NCBI GenBank assembly: GCA_902702965.1
Contig: CACRXP010000705.1
Span: forward strand, 93,020 to 157,019
Source of the DNA: Spirometra erinaceieuropaei
Lineage: Eukaryota > Platyhelminthes > Cestoda > Diphyllobothriidea > Diphyllobothriidae
DNA length: 64,000 nt
Direction: 5' to 3'
Below the pieces are notes generated by a model, which made no database searches, had not been told where the DNA came from, and was given only the letters and a program-made list of their open reading frames with translations. The translations under genes were made by a program, and so were the position numbers. Below, in pieces: positions 23,962 to 37,683 of the stretch. The number at the start of each line of letters is the position of its first letter. Positions within the stretch are counted from its first letter, which is position 1.

Positions 23962-25240
23962 TCATGAGAGAAGTGGATGCGGAGCTCCAGTCCGTTTAAG
24001 TGGACATATTGCCATTTCCTGCGTGTTTTCTCTCCTATTAAAACCAGAATCACAGATTCAGACGATTCGGAAAATTTCAATATGTAATTTAAAGCCATGA
24101 GACCTTCTGAGTTTACTGAGCTCTGGATGTTAATAAGGAAATGCATATGTTTCCTAGAAATAATCCTGCGGGATTAAAAAAGTCTTAATTCATTTTATTA
24201 TTTTATAAAATTAAAGAGGTTGTGTGCATGACCCCTGCGTTTTACCTGGATGACAAAATAGGTTAGAAGCAAAACGCATGCGCTGTGCAAAATAATTTTG
24301 CAAATTCACGAAAACATAGCATTTGCCGAATACGAGCACTAACAAAATAAATGATGCAATAATACGCGCGTTGTCAGAACTTATTTTAAGCGGCGAATGG
24401 CAGCATAATTCATTGCATGTGACACGAGGTTCAACATCTAGATTTGAAATGGGGAAAAGCTGCGACAAATTTACAGGTATTATTGATGTTCGCGAAAGCA
24501 TGAAACTTGAACTTTCACAGAAAGAAAAATTCTTGGTTTAGTTTATTTTGTCCGCGTTTTACTGCAGAGCCCTTTGAAGGCAATCAAGAATTTGAAATGG
24601 GCTGAGACAGTCAGGAGTTTTGAATAGAAGTCGTTGCTTATACGGTTACCTGGGTGCGATAGTATTATAGGAAATCAATGAGTACAACGTTCGAACGTAG
24701 ATCGTTAGGTCATCTCCAGTGTGCGCTAGCATCTTTTTAATACAACCGAAATCGCTACACATTCTAACACATTTGCGTGATGGCAACTGCTGCATTTTAA
24801 GCCAGTACGTCGCATCTGTGGTGTTTAAGCTTACTATTCGTCATATTATCATTAACAAAGGCATATTCTTCGGAAGAACACCGATGCGTACTGAACGTCG
24901 CACGTATGCGTCAGCTAAACAATGCATATAATCTTGCCAGCTTTCTGCTTAGTAATAAACCTTCCATTGTCAGCAAAACGCACGTTATGAAACGAATTTC
25001 ACTGATAAAGGAACACAGTAGTACTAATTGTTTTGTCTTCAAAAGGAATTAGTCAATTGTGACTTACGTTTGCAGATTACTTCTCCTCCGTCCATTTTCT
25101 GCTTGAAACTTGCATAGCGGTATTATTGCGCAGGAGATTTTGAGGCTCTGCTATTTTAACTTACAATCCGTATAAATATTTTAAGTAAAATTTGTCTTTC
25201 TACGACAGTTAGGTTCACGTTGTGATATCGTTGCAGGGTA
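23962..25240. repeat. Dispersed module M, copy 2
   Basis: It matches 1,385-2,690, starting at the CATGAGAGAAG landmark just right of the LINE fragment. No gene is supported. The minus-strand short frame containing IQSSVNS is open here too. Confidence 0.6.
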
Positions 25241-27130
25241 GGCGATACCACGAAAACCCATAATATCACATAACGGTAGGCCAAAAATGATAAACTTTGA
25301 TGGAATCTATTGGCAGAGTATTCCTTCAGCTAAAAGTAAGGATAACACAGGAATAGGTTCACACAATAAGAAAATTAGAGAAGATAATTAAGGGGAAAAA
25401 GGGTACCAATTACGACGCACGCATGTCAGAAATGTATTGCCCCGCTATGCCGTCCGAGTCATGTATATCATATACTGAAGTTGCAAATAGTGTCCATTAT
25501 GTCGCTTATTCGTAGTTCACAACGACGTCACAGCGCACAGGCAGTCCATTGTCAACCCTTGTCAGCCCAATAAATTCTGCGTTCCTATGTCTCCCTTCTT
25601 CCTTCTCAGCCACTTCCCGAGATAAAAACTTGTTTGGAAATCCGAAACGCCACGCCGACATGCTACAATTGCACACTTCACATTTTTGTGCGCCACGTAC
25701 GCATATCATGACCACCTGTGTATGTTCGGTTTAGATGACTGCTAAAAATTTCCCTGCTAACCGTGATCTGGTAGACACTCTGTCACTCGGGAGAGCAGAC
25801 GCAACCCGAAAGTTCTCCGAATTTAGGAAACAAATGTTCTTCCTCCTGATCTTTCGAAATCATCCGCATTACTTGTGGCGTTTTAATGTTGTCCCACATG
25901 TCTATAATATCTCTTATCGTCCTTTAGCACATGAGTAATTTGGTATGGCGTGAGACTTCGGCATACAGTCCCTCAGCAATGAGATCCGTTTTCCAATACA
26001 GTTATTCCGTATATAGTTGAGTAATATCGTATTCTATGTTTTAAATTTGATTGGGTGAAGTTGAAGTAGATTAACCTTCCTAGCTGTTGATTTATGAGGG
26101 ATGATGGGTTTGATTGCATTAAGCAGCTGTAATTCTAGAGTTTCAGATAAGCTACATCAAGTATGGTTTCAGAAATTCTATCTTACGTACAGTTTATAGG
26201 ATTGTAGAGTGCCTCCTAAGGCAGAATTGACAACTTAACTTATAGGTAAGAACGAATATTTTCGGCAAAATATAGTATAACATGTTTTCTTGTTAACATT
26301 CGATAACAATGTTATCCGGCAAAAATCGTTAGATTTCAGCGTTATCAGACTCTGCATAAAGGCAAACAGACAAGGAACGCTTTGCATAGGTCATCCAAGG
26401 CCAGTTACGACTGCCCGCAATTGTGTGGTGATCCACACAGTTTACTTGAGCGTAGAGTGCTTTATTAGGTAAATAGAATTGACCACTTTTCTTTCATTTT
26501 CAAAGGCTTTTTCTGCACAAATTCTGGTATAATTTTGTTGTGCCTACATTCGGGGATCCTGCTATCCACGAAAATCGTTAGATTCTAGCGTGATCGGATT
26601 ATGTATAATCTCCTTGTGATAGCAAGTAGACAAAGCCCTCTTTGCATACGACATCAAATGCGTATAATGACGCCCGGCACACATGTGACAATGAACAACG
26701 GCATCATTTTCTTAGATACAAAATTGACTCCATTCATGGTTTCAGGCACTGTTCTTTTTGCAAAACAAAATACTTGAAAGTGCATGCATACTGCAGAATG
26801 CAGCAAAACAGATATAGTTAACGAAGTACTTCTGCACCGGATTATTTACAATATGAGTTTCCAGTGTCAATTATTGACTTGCTATTTATTCCTGTATTAA
26901 ATGTCGATTCTGGGGATATATTTGGTTTTCATATACAGCGCATAAAGCAAATTATTCGTGCAGTTCAAAGACGTAGAGTGCATAATCACGTAAATAGAAT
27001 TGACCTATTTTCTTGCATTTTGGAGCGAAACTTCTGCTCATCATATAGTTTACACTGTTATTTTGTTAAGATTCGAAGGTCATAGTTTTCGAAATAGACC
27101 GGTAGTTTTTAGCGTGTAAGAACTCGGCAG
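25240..27130. repeat. Mixed module sequence (left-edge piece, then module N and decayed sequence)
   Basis: Positions 25,240-25,355 match 257-370. Positions 25,400-26,400 match parts of module N (19,320-20,200 and 28,850-29,700). Beyond that the sequence resembles 29,640-30,500 with many changes. No gene is supported. Confidence 0.5.
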
Positions 27131-28570
27131 CACTATAGGGTGTTTTCAGTTGTAGGATGTGACATCTATAATACGCATTTAATTTTGAGAAATAAATAGA
27201 TAATAAAAAGATTGTGCTACATGGCCACCAAACCCGTTTTCGAGGAATTTTACCAACGCTGTGTATCTATTAATATTTTACACAAAACGAATGACTTCAC
27301 CTTCGCCCCCTATTTTCTGTTCTATTAAATAAAATGCCACCAAACTCTTATATCAACGTTGACTCGACACGTGGCGGTATTACTTCGGCTTCATAGCTTC
27401 TGATAGACAAACCCTCTGTAGTTCGCATAGCAAAACTGGAGCACAATAGAGTGGACCACGAATGACTTTATCGGGGACATAATCTGAAACAAATAGGCTC
27501 CATTAAGCTGTCAGTTAAACCTAGACGAGGTCATTCATATATGTACGACAGGCGACCCACTGGAGCGCAATTTCATTCCGTGGGCTGTCCAGGTCAACTG
27601 AAATATTCCTTTGACCTAGTCTTCATACGCCTTGACTCTTCAAGGAAATAAAACCTACCAAAGCCCCAATCTTGCGGGACAATTAGCAAACAAAATTAGG
27701 ATAGAGTTAAGCAGGGATATACGGAAAACCCCCACAGCAAACGTCCTATCAGTGTCATTTCAACACAAGCAACTATGAAATTCTCTTCTTTGAACAAAAT
27801 ATTTGAACCAAGGCTTAAGAATAATCATCAATCTGATTTTCAGATCACGCTTACAGTAAATAACGAGTCATGAGAGAAGTGGATGCGGAGCTGCAGTCCG
27901 TTTAGGAGAACATATTGCCATTTCCTGCATGTTTCCTCTCCTATTAAAACCACACTCACAGATTCAGACGAGTCGGAATATTTCAAGACGTAATTTGACG
28001 CATTGAGACGTGCTGAGTTTACTGAACTCTGGATGTTAATATGGATATTCATATGTTTCCTAGAAATAATCCTGCGGGATTAAAAGTCTTAATCCCTTTT
28101 ATTTTTTTATTAAATTTAAGAGGTTGTGTGCATAACCACTGAGTGTTACCTGCATGACAAAAGAGGTTAGAAGGAAAACACATGCGCTGTGAAAACAGAA
28201 TTTTGCAAATTCACGAAAACATAGCATCTGCCGAATATGATCAGTAACAAAATAAATGTTGCAATAATATACGTGTTGTCAGAACTTATTTCTAAGCGGC
28301 GACGGGCAGCATAATGCATTGCATGTAACAGGAGGTTCAACATGTAGATTGTCAATGGGGAAAAGCTGTGACACATTTACAGGTATTATTGATGTGCGCG
28401 AAAACTTGCTACTTGAAGGGTCACAGAAACAAAAATTCCTGGTTTAATTTATTTTTTCCGCGTTTTACGGCAGACGCATCCGAAGGCAATCATGAATTTG
28501 AAATAGGTTAAGACAGTCAGGAGTTTTGAATGGAAATCGTTGCTTGTACGGTCGAAAAGCGATGGCGAGT
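27130..28570. repeat. Dispersed module M, copy 3
   Basis: It matches 890-2,110 and 30,480-31,900. The conserved minus-strand stretch at 27,855-28,059 (205 nt) is bounded by an acceptor-like TTTCTAG and a donor-like GTAAGC, with an open frame between, so it might be an old exon. No partner exon joined in frame. Confidence 0.5.
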
Positions 28571-30120
28571 CCTCGAATGCGAACCAGTATTCATCGCAGG
28601 CTTATAATATTTTGATAAGGAGGGTGTTGGCTCCGCATTGGTGCACTTATGCGTAATTGGTCATGATGTGGTACCCAGTAAACGCAATTCTCTTTCTGTT
28701 AAGGAAATGATAAGGTAGGTTTTTCTAAAAATATGAGGGTCTGCTGGTACGCTTCAATGTGAAAATGAAGGACAAGACTGGAATGAGTTAAACAATACGA
28801 AAATTACTAAAAATAAGCACAGGTAAAATATGTGCAAATTACGATGCGCGCATGTCGAAAATGTAGTGACCCGGTTATGTCGCCCCGGTCATCTATAGCA
28901 TATACGGAAGTCGCAAGTGGTGTCGCTTATTCGGAGTTCACTATGACGTCACAGCGCACTCGCGGTCAGTTGTCAACCATTGTCAGCCCAATACATTATG
29001 CGTTCCTATGTCTCCCTTCTTCCGTCTTAGCCACTTTCCGAGATGATGACTTCGATTGGAAATCCGAAACGCCATATCGACATGTTAAAATTGCACACTT
29101 CGCATTTTTTGTGTGTCACTTACGCATATCATGACCACCTGTATCTGTTACAAATCTCCCTGCTAACTGTGCGGACAGCGCTGGTAGACTGTCTGTCACT
29201 CATTAGAACAGAGGAAACCCGAAAGGTCTCTGCAGTTAGGTTACGATTGTGTTTGCTTCTGACATCAACCGGATTACGTTTGGCAGTTTTATGCTGTCCC
29301 ACAATTCTATAATATTGTTTTCGTACTTCTGCGCATGGGTAATATGATTTGGCTTAAAACCTCGGCATACAGTCCCTCAACAATGATATCCGTTTTCCAA
29401 TACAGGTATTTAATATATAATTGGATGAAGTAGATCCAGAAGAACCTTCCTAGTTGTTGATTCATTAGAGATGCACAGATTTATTCGTATTAAGCAGCTG
29501 TAAAACTGGGTGTCCCTGTACGCTACAGAAAATATCGTTTCACTATATCTACATTACCTACAGTTGAAAAAAAACTCCAGAAAGCATCACAAGGCAGAAT
29601 TGACAACTTTGCTTGTAGGTTAGAACGAATATTCTGCATAATATAATGAGTTTACTTGCTTATTTTCAAGAATCCTGGTATCCGCAAAAAACCGTAAGAT
29701 TCTAGAGTGATCAGAAACTGCTTAATCCTTTTGTGAACTTGCACAGACAAGGACCGTTTTCCAAAGGAAATACAAGGCAACTTACGAAAGCCTGCATTCG
29801 CGTGGTGATGACCGCTCAATCAACAGCATAACATTTTTCTCGAGTACAACATTGCATACATTCCTGTTCTTAACCATAGTTATATTGCATAAATAATTTC
29901 TCGCAAGTCTCTGTATACTTCAGAATGCAGCAATCTGCATTGTCTAAGCGCGTTTTCAGTATTATGCATCATGGCTACCAAACCCGTTTTCGTTGACTTC
30001 CACCAAACCAATGGCAACCGTAACTTTTACCAAAACCCTTGAATTCAAATTTGCGGTCAGATTTCTATTCTTACTAAAAAAATGTCAAAAACACTTGGGG
30101 CACAATGGATGCGAACTTTT
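28571..30120 (+). repeat. Dispersed module N, copy 3
   Basis: It matches 19,063-20,570 in order. No gene is supported. A motif at 29,036-29,085 (TGATGA, then GAAAC after a short stem) faintly recalls a hammerhead core. Confidence 0.6.
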
Positions 30121-33065
30121 CTTCGGGTTGCTACATTCTGTTAGACAAACCAGTCGCCGATTGCCTTGCGTACCTGCGGCCCATGACAGTGGACCACGAG
30201 TAAGAATAAGGGAGAGATTATCTGAATCACAAAGGCTGTATAATCATTTTGTGATCTCAAACAGACAAGTTCACATTGCATACGACATTCAAGGCAAGTC
30301 ATGACGTCCGGCATACGTGTACGGATGGCTACCCGATCATCAGCGGCATCATCTTCTTCAAGTACAAACTTGTGTCCCCTTCTGGATTTTGGCATAGAGC
30401 TTTTTACAAGGCTACTTTCTCGAAAGTCTGTACACATTTCGGAATGGAGAATTCTACAGTACTTAAGCGTGTTTTAATTTGTAGGATATTACACTTAAAA
30501 TACTTATTTAATTTTGCTAAATACAAAGAGAATAAAAAATGTGCTGCATGGCCACCAAACCTGTTTTCGGCGAATTCCACCAACGCCGTGTGTCCATTAG
30601 TTTTTTTCCACAAAAAGCTCGAATTCACCTTCGCCGCCACATGTCAGTTCTATTAAGTAAAATGCCCGCAAATTTTTAAGGCAACGTAGACGCGACACGT
30701 GGTGGTCTTACTTCGGATTGATAGCCTCTGACAGACAAGACCTCTGTCGTTCGCATATCAAAACTGGAGCACAAGAAAATGAACTACGAGTGACATCAAG
30801 GGGGACATAATCTAAAACACACGGGCTCCATAAAACTGTCAGTTAAACTTAGACGAGGTCATGCATTTTTTACGAAAAATGACCTACTGACATACCGTGG
30901 GCTGTCCAGGTGAACTGAAATAGCTATTTGACCTAGTTTTTATACTCTTTGACTCCTCAAGCAAAGACAAGCTACCAAATCCCCAATCTTGCGAGCAAAT
31001 TATCAACCAAGATTTCGATAGAGATTTGCAGAAATAGACGGAAAACCCCCACAGCAAGCGTCCTATCCATACCATTTGAACACAAGCAACTATAAGATTC
31101 TCTTCTTTGAACACAAAATTTTCGAAACAAGGCTTACGAGTAATAAGCTATCCGAATTTTTAGATCACGTTTACAGTAAAAACGAGTCATGAGAGAAGTG
31201 GATGCAGAGCTCCAGTCCGTTTAAGTGAACATATTGCCATTTCCTGTGTGTTCTCTCTCCTGTCAAAACCACAATCACAGACTCCGACAAGTCGGAAAAT
31301 TTTAAGAGGTGATTTGACTCAATGAGACCTGGTGAGTTAACTGAACTCTAGATGTTAATAAGGATATTCATATTTTTCCTAGAAATAATCCTGCGGGATT
31401 AAAAATGTATTAATTAAATTTATTATTTTATAACGTTAAAGAGGTTCTTTGCATGACCACTGTGCGTTACCTTGATGACAAAAGAGGTTAGAAGGAAAAC
31501 ACATGCGCTGTGCAAAAAGAATTTTGCAAATTCACGAAAACATAGCATTCGCCGAATATGAGCAGAAACAATATAAATGATGCAAACATATACGTGTTGT
31601 CAGAACTTCTTTTAAAGCGGCGACTGGCAGCATAATGCATTGCATGTAACACGAGGTTCAACGGGTAGATCCGCAATGGGTAAACGCTGTGACAAATTTA
31701 CAGGTATTATTGATGTGCGCGAAAACTTGCTATGTGAAGGGTCACAGAAAGAAAAAAATCCTGGTTTAGTTTATTTTTTCCGCGTGTTACGGCAGACCCC
31801 TCTGTAGACAATCAGGAATTTGAAATGGGCTAAGACAATCAGGTGTTTCGAATGGAAGTCGTTGCATTTACGGTTGAAATGTGGCGACGTGTTCTTAAGT
31901 AATTAAAGCTAAATTCGTCACCTGGGTACGATGGAATTATAAGAAATTTTTTGTTGCAACTTTCGAACGCAGATCGTTTGGTACTCTCCATAGTTCGCCA
32001 TCACCTTTGTAATTTAGTTGACATTTCCCATTATCTAACACAATTACATGATGTCATTTGCTGCACTTTAAGCCACTTCGTCGCATTTTTGGTCTTTAAG
32101 CCTACCCTTTGTCATATTTTCATCAACAAAGGAATATTCTGCAGAAGACCGCCAGTGCGTTTTGCACGTTACACTTATTAAATTAAAAATTCCCGGCTTT
32201 CTTCTTAGTAATAATTCTTCCATCTTCATAGGTAAACCAATGAATTTCGGTGATGAAATAAAAGTAGGACTACTTTTTGTCTACAAAAGCAATAAGTAAA
32301 TTGTGAAAATCGTAAATTACTTCTCCTTCGTTCATTGGATACTTGCAACTTGCATAGGGGCATTATTGTGCAGGAGCTCTTGAAGTTTCGCTACTTTAAA
32401 TTACAATCAGTATAAATATTTCACGTCCACAGCGAAATGTTTCTATGCCGTTAAAAGGCATATGTTAAACCAAACGACACGTACAGTAAAATGAACTGAC
32501 GGAATTTCGTTAGGAATATCAAGGATGAAGAATAACATATAGCATTCGAAAAGCAATTGGCTTAACCTTTTACAATGCAGTTGAATGATAATATTGTACG
32601 GTCAAAAAGCGACGACGAGTCCTCGAGTGCGATTAAATTATAAGAATATATGGTTATAACTTTCGGACGTAGATCATTAGGTAATTTTCAGAGTGCGTTG
32701 TCACCTTTGTAATATAGCTGAAATCGCAATTATTCTAATACAACTGCATGATGCCAACTTATGCACTTTAAGTCACGACGACGCATCTGCGGTCTTAAAG
32801 CTTGTCCTTCGTCGTATTTCCATCAACAAGGGCATATTCTGCGGAATAACACCGGCGCGTTTTGCACGTTGCACTTGTGCGTTAGCAAAATATTACATTT
32901 AAAATTCTCAGCTTTTTGCGTAGTAATAATCCTTCTATCGTCAACATAACATACGCTAGCAAATGAATTTCGCTGAAAAAAGGAACATATTATGACTAAT
33001 TTTTATCTTCAAAAGCAATAAGTAAATTGTGACTTTCATTTGCAAATTAAATTTCCTCCGTCCAT
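30120..33065. repeat. Dispersed module M, copy 4, direct partner of 600-2,560
   Basis: It matches the left module in order and orientation, with an extra internal repeat: the 32,580-32,700 stretch repeats sequence also near 31,870-31,990. It then continues into 33,075, the equivalent of 4,350, skipping about 1.8 kb. No gene is supported. Confidence 0.6.
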
Positions 33066-34330
33066 TAGGGAGAAAGTGTTGGGCACGATTCTGCAAAGCA
33101 CTGTTTGATCCGCGGACCATATTTCAGGGTTTCGTTTTCGTTGCAATAAAAAGGGAGCTAAGAGGACACACATGGAGTAGCAAAATGTATCGTGTCAAAA
33201 ATATCGACTTTTTGGCAAACGTATGCAATAATGTGTTTTATAGGTGCTCGTACCCTAAATATTCGTGCATATTTCCGCAACCAAAGAAAGACGAAAATAA
33301 GTGGAGAAGGAAGAATTAAAGCACAATCTGACATATGCAATATTAAGTCTTATATAATTGCCACGTTAACGGCCTTAGCATTGTTGCGAAGACCTTGGTT
33401 ATTAGAGGTGATATGTGCGTTGGAAGATCTTCTGACGTAAAATAATCTAAACTTGACAGCATAGGCACATTCTTAACACAAAAGAGCTTGAACTGCTTGG
33501 CTGAAATGTGTTCAAGTGCAACTTAAGCTCGAGTATTTAAGTAAACAAGCTAAAATAACCCTTAAGTCAGGTTGATTATTGCTTAAATCGCTTTTAATAT
33601 GTGCAAAATACAAAACGATGCACGCAGGGTAATATGGCTAGTTTTGTTGTTAATCAGAATCGAAAACACAGACTAGGACACAAACAAATATAGAAGAAAT
33701 GAATATAAGCAGTAATTATTTACTTGGAAACTCTATTTGTTGCATTAATTTAAAAAGCTAGACCTCAACCTCTGCTCCATTATAACGAATTTATTCAAGT
33801 GGCAAGCATCAGAAGGACGTAGAAGTAACTATCTGCTGATAGAAATTGCCTTTCATCAATGTCGTATGATGACGATATTTTTTGGTCTTACTCTGTTTTT
33901 TCATCAGCGGAATTCGTTTTTTTACGCGTGTTTTGTTTACCATGGGAGGACTGTTATTAAGTAGGAAGCCAGAAGTTGCGAATTTGTTCGTTGGCTGATG
34001 CTTGCGGGCGTTCTGCAGACTAAATCAGTGTTTCACGCAGCATGATGTTCTTTTGACGGGAATTTGAGAACGGCCAAGCGGTAAGACCACAGATGCGAGA
34101 TAATGGCATCATGCAGATGTGTTAGAGAAATTAGCGATTTCAGGTCTTTCGAGAAGATGCGAGCGTATTCTGGAGATGACCAGATGTTCTACGTTCGGAA
34201 GGTGTAACAAAGAGGTCTTCGTGGAATGTGAATGTTCTTGTAATAAAACATTTACGTGTGTGACATTTTAAACACAATGGGATTTGTGAGATGAGCATGC
34301 AACTTTGAAGCAGGTCTATATCTGAGTGAT
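33065..34330. repeat. Left shoulder of block B
   Basis: It matches 4,350-5,380. Positions 33,909-34,165 are extra relative to block A and match the reverse complement of part of module M (about 2,190-2,470), so this is an inverted module fragment inserted here. No gene is supported. Confidence 0.6.
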
Positions 34331-35314
34331 AAATGGAGGTTTATATCAAATATCAACTACATCATGACATAGGCGCAACCCTCCTTGCACGGTCCACTTC
34401 GTTTGACGTCGTCTACTTAAAGGCCGATTGCTTAACAGAATCCGAAAGGAATGTAACTGTTACCCGATGTTATCCTACCCTCGTCGGACGCGCACATAGA
34501 GGCCCCCACACTGTCGTGAAAGCGGTTGACGGCTCAGTCGCAGGGAAGACGGACATGTTGCACCTGCTTTGACGTGTGATGTGAAAACATGTACGGAGAT
34601 AAATGTCGTCACAGACAACCTCGACGACTTATTCATACTAATAAGGTGCATCGCTCAAACAAGTAGACTGTCTAAAAAGCGCTTGTACAGCAATACTCAC
34701 GTTTGCCTCACCAAGATACGCGGTGTCCATCAACTAAAACATCACGTCTTGTCATTCGTCATATCAGCTTTCCTGTCACTTTTCTCTTCGTGCATATCAA
34801 AAATTAGTCTAAGTTTTATTTACAAATTGATTTTTCTTTTCTGACATTTTCAAATTTTATATTTTGTGTTGATTTGCGTAATTTGTTTGTAGTTCCATCG
34901 CGTACAGGAAACTTCTCTGAATGCATTTTTTGAGGTCTCTTCTTCAATTTCACGGTAAAGGTAAAGATTTTTATCCCAAAAACCTGAGTGTTTTAGGGTA
35001 TTCCTAACTCCTTATTATCTTTGGAGACTCCGCCGTGAAAACCATTCGAAAGAAATCAAACACAGTAATGGCCCTTGAGCTAGAAACTTCCAGAGTGTGT
35101 CAATTAGACACGTAAATGTGTCCATGTTTTCTTCATTTTCGAATGCGCCCTTAAAACACAATGCATTTTGCTGCTGTATTTAGGGAACTGCGCAGACAAA
35201 ACTGTGAGTTAACTTTCTTTGCATCTTCACCTAGCGAGATTTTCACTGTTTTTCTCCACTTCTGTGGCGCATGAGATTCTCCGGTCAGTCGCCTCTTGAA
35301 AAACGTTCTAGCAA

Positions 35315-37683
35315 AACGTATTCATTTATTTTATTAGTCATCATATTCGGCGAATTATATGGGTACATGTGTATGCAAATACTTTTATCACAGCGAATTT
35401 TTATTGTTTATAGGCTATTTTGTCAAACATTGGATCCACAGTGGTCATAAACACGGCCTCACTACTTTTTATACCAATAAAATTAATTCAGAGTTTATAC
35501 TCTGTAAGGATTACTGCTGGAAAATGTGCGAATATCCCTGCTGACTGACCAGAGATCATTTATACCAGCACAGCTCATTGCGCTTAATCACTTCTTCAAA
35601 TATTTCGATTAATGTGAATCTTTGATTGTGGTTTGCACAGGAAAAAACGCAAGTAAAAACAGTTTGTTCATATAAGGGAAGTGGATCTTGCACATTCACT
35701 TTTCCATGACTTATTTTTTACTGTAAATGAGATCTAAACAATCAGATCGCTGATAATTCTTAGCATTATACCGAATTTTATGTGTTGGAATAAGAGACAC
35801 GTAAAGTAGTTTGTGGCCAAACAATCGGAATGGGGCCATTTCTGCGGGATGGTTCTAGCCTACTACCGCTTATCTCACTCGAACTATTGTCGGTAAATTG
35901 CCCGCACGATTGAGACTGTGGTGCAATGTTTTTATATTATTATTTGTTTAATATATTAAATACGTATCACAGAAAACAGATCTCATTGCCGACGGACTGG
36001 GTGTCGAAATATCAAGCCACTTCACAGGCTTGAATGCATAGAAGGACAGTTGAAAATATATTGCTATCTGGGACAACATTACCTCGCCACATTTCATGCA
36101 GCGATTTGGAAAAAAAACAGAAAAGAAACGAGCTTTTCATAAAGGTTGTTTACAATGAAGATTACCTGTCGGACATTTGTGACATTATCCTCAATAAACA
36201 GCACCCTGACTAAGACTTTCAAAGAGGGTCAAGAATGGACGAACGGTCATCTTCGTAGACGTCCAGGTCGTCAGAGCTGGTATTGGATACTACGTGCAAA
36301 GTGGATGCCAAGAACCGTCGGTTGCGTCTATGGTGCCAAATGGCTAAATGTCTACTAGCGCTGCCCTAACAGTTTGCATGGCAATTTACAACAGATGAAG
36401 GTGGTCGTGATTTGAGTGAGCGACGAGCAAGATAGTTGCGAAGTGTGCAACAATAGCCTTTACGTCCTGACGTTTCGGATATTCGATCAAACTCATCGTC
36501 TAGCAACGTGGATAATAAGGACAATGGGAGACGTCTGGGTGCAGTATTTATTGGAGAAAGTAGACAAGGATCCGCGTGTGCGCCGCGACGTCGTCGTGAA
36601 CTCAGAATAATCGACATCATCTGCGACTTACGTATATGATTTGCATGACTGGGTTGACATATCCTAGCAACGATATGTGCGCGTCATAATTCAAACAGTT
36701 TTTGCTTAAACGTATTCCACTATAATCCTTATATTTACATATTGAGGCGTACTCATTATTCCACTTTTTTCCCGTGGAAATCACTCTCTCCACATTCGCT
36801 CAACTCTAACCTACTTGGTATAACATCATATCCACTCCCGCATATCATAAATGCAAGGCAAGTTACCTTGCCAATAAATATATTAGAAGACTGCGATGAA
36901 AACCTGTTTGCCTATAAATTATCTATTTGACCTTGATTATCCTCTAACTACTAGAATACCGTACTTGATTTATGCGCAACCATAAACACAAAATATGTTA
37001 GAAAAAAATTGCATTATTTTTGCAAATTTGGATTCAGCAAAAAGGTACGCGTAACAATGTGACCTAATTTTCAAAGTTTTTGGTAATTTGCACAAAAGAC
37101 AATGCTTTAACATAATTTCATTGCTATGTAAGTAATCATATTTCAACGGAAAAAAATCGTCATAGAAATAAGCGTTGATGTGGCGAAAACATGATTTTCG
37201 CTTTATAATAGTGTCACTCAGATGCGGTATCCGAAATTGCAAAATCATTTTAACGTCTTTTTTTCTTGCTATAGATGTGACGCATATGGTGAACTATCCT
37301 GTATATATTTTGTCCTCCCACTAGGATTTTCATTTCTAGGTAGACGCGACATTACTGAGTAGGCTCACAGGTTAGTGATAAATAAATTTGAAAAGTTGAG
37401 CGGTATGCTATAATACTTTAACATAATGACGACGGTCGTTTGGTCATGCACAAATAATGATCGCGTGTATTGATTGTCTACTTACTAACGTACGTCTCTG
37501 CATGCAAAATTTAATTACATTTACAAACTCTTTATCCAAATAAATTAAAAATATAAACCGAATGAAATACGCTGCTTGTAGCTTCGGACTAATATGCGTC
37601 CGTTGAAATAGAAAAGGTAATTAGCTGATTGCAAACGTGTATTGCTAAACTTTGAACATTCAAAATTGCAAGTTTGACCATGT
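35315..37683. other. Block B, region 3' of the minus gene
   Basis: It matches 5,680-8,063. The minus strand at 36,366-36,620 is module N. No gene is supported. Confidence 0.5.

Noticed and set aside
23088..24146. A 352-codon open frame on the minus strand, longest in the window
   Set aside because: Only the middle 245 codons are LINE endonuclease. The first about 62 codons are module M and the last about 40 are module N, both repeated elsewhere without the LINE. The long frame is a chance fusion.
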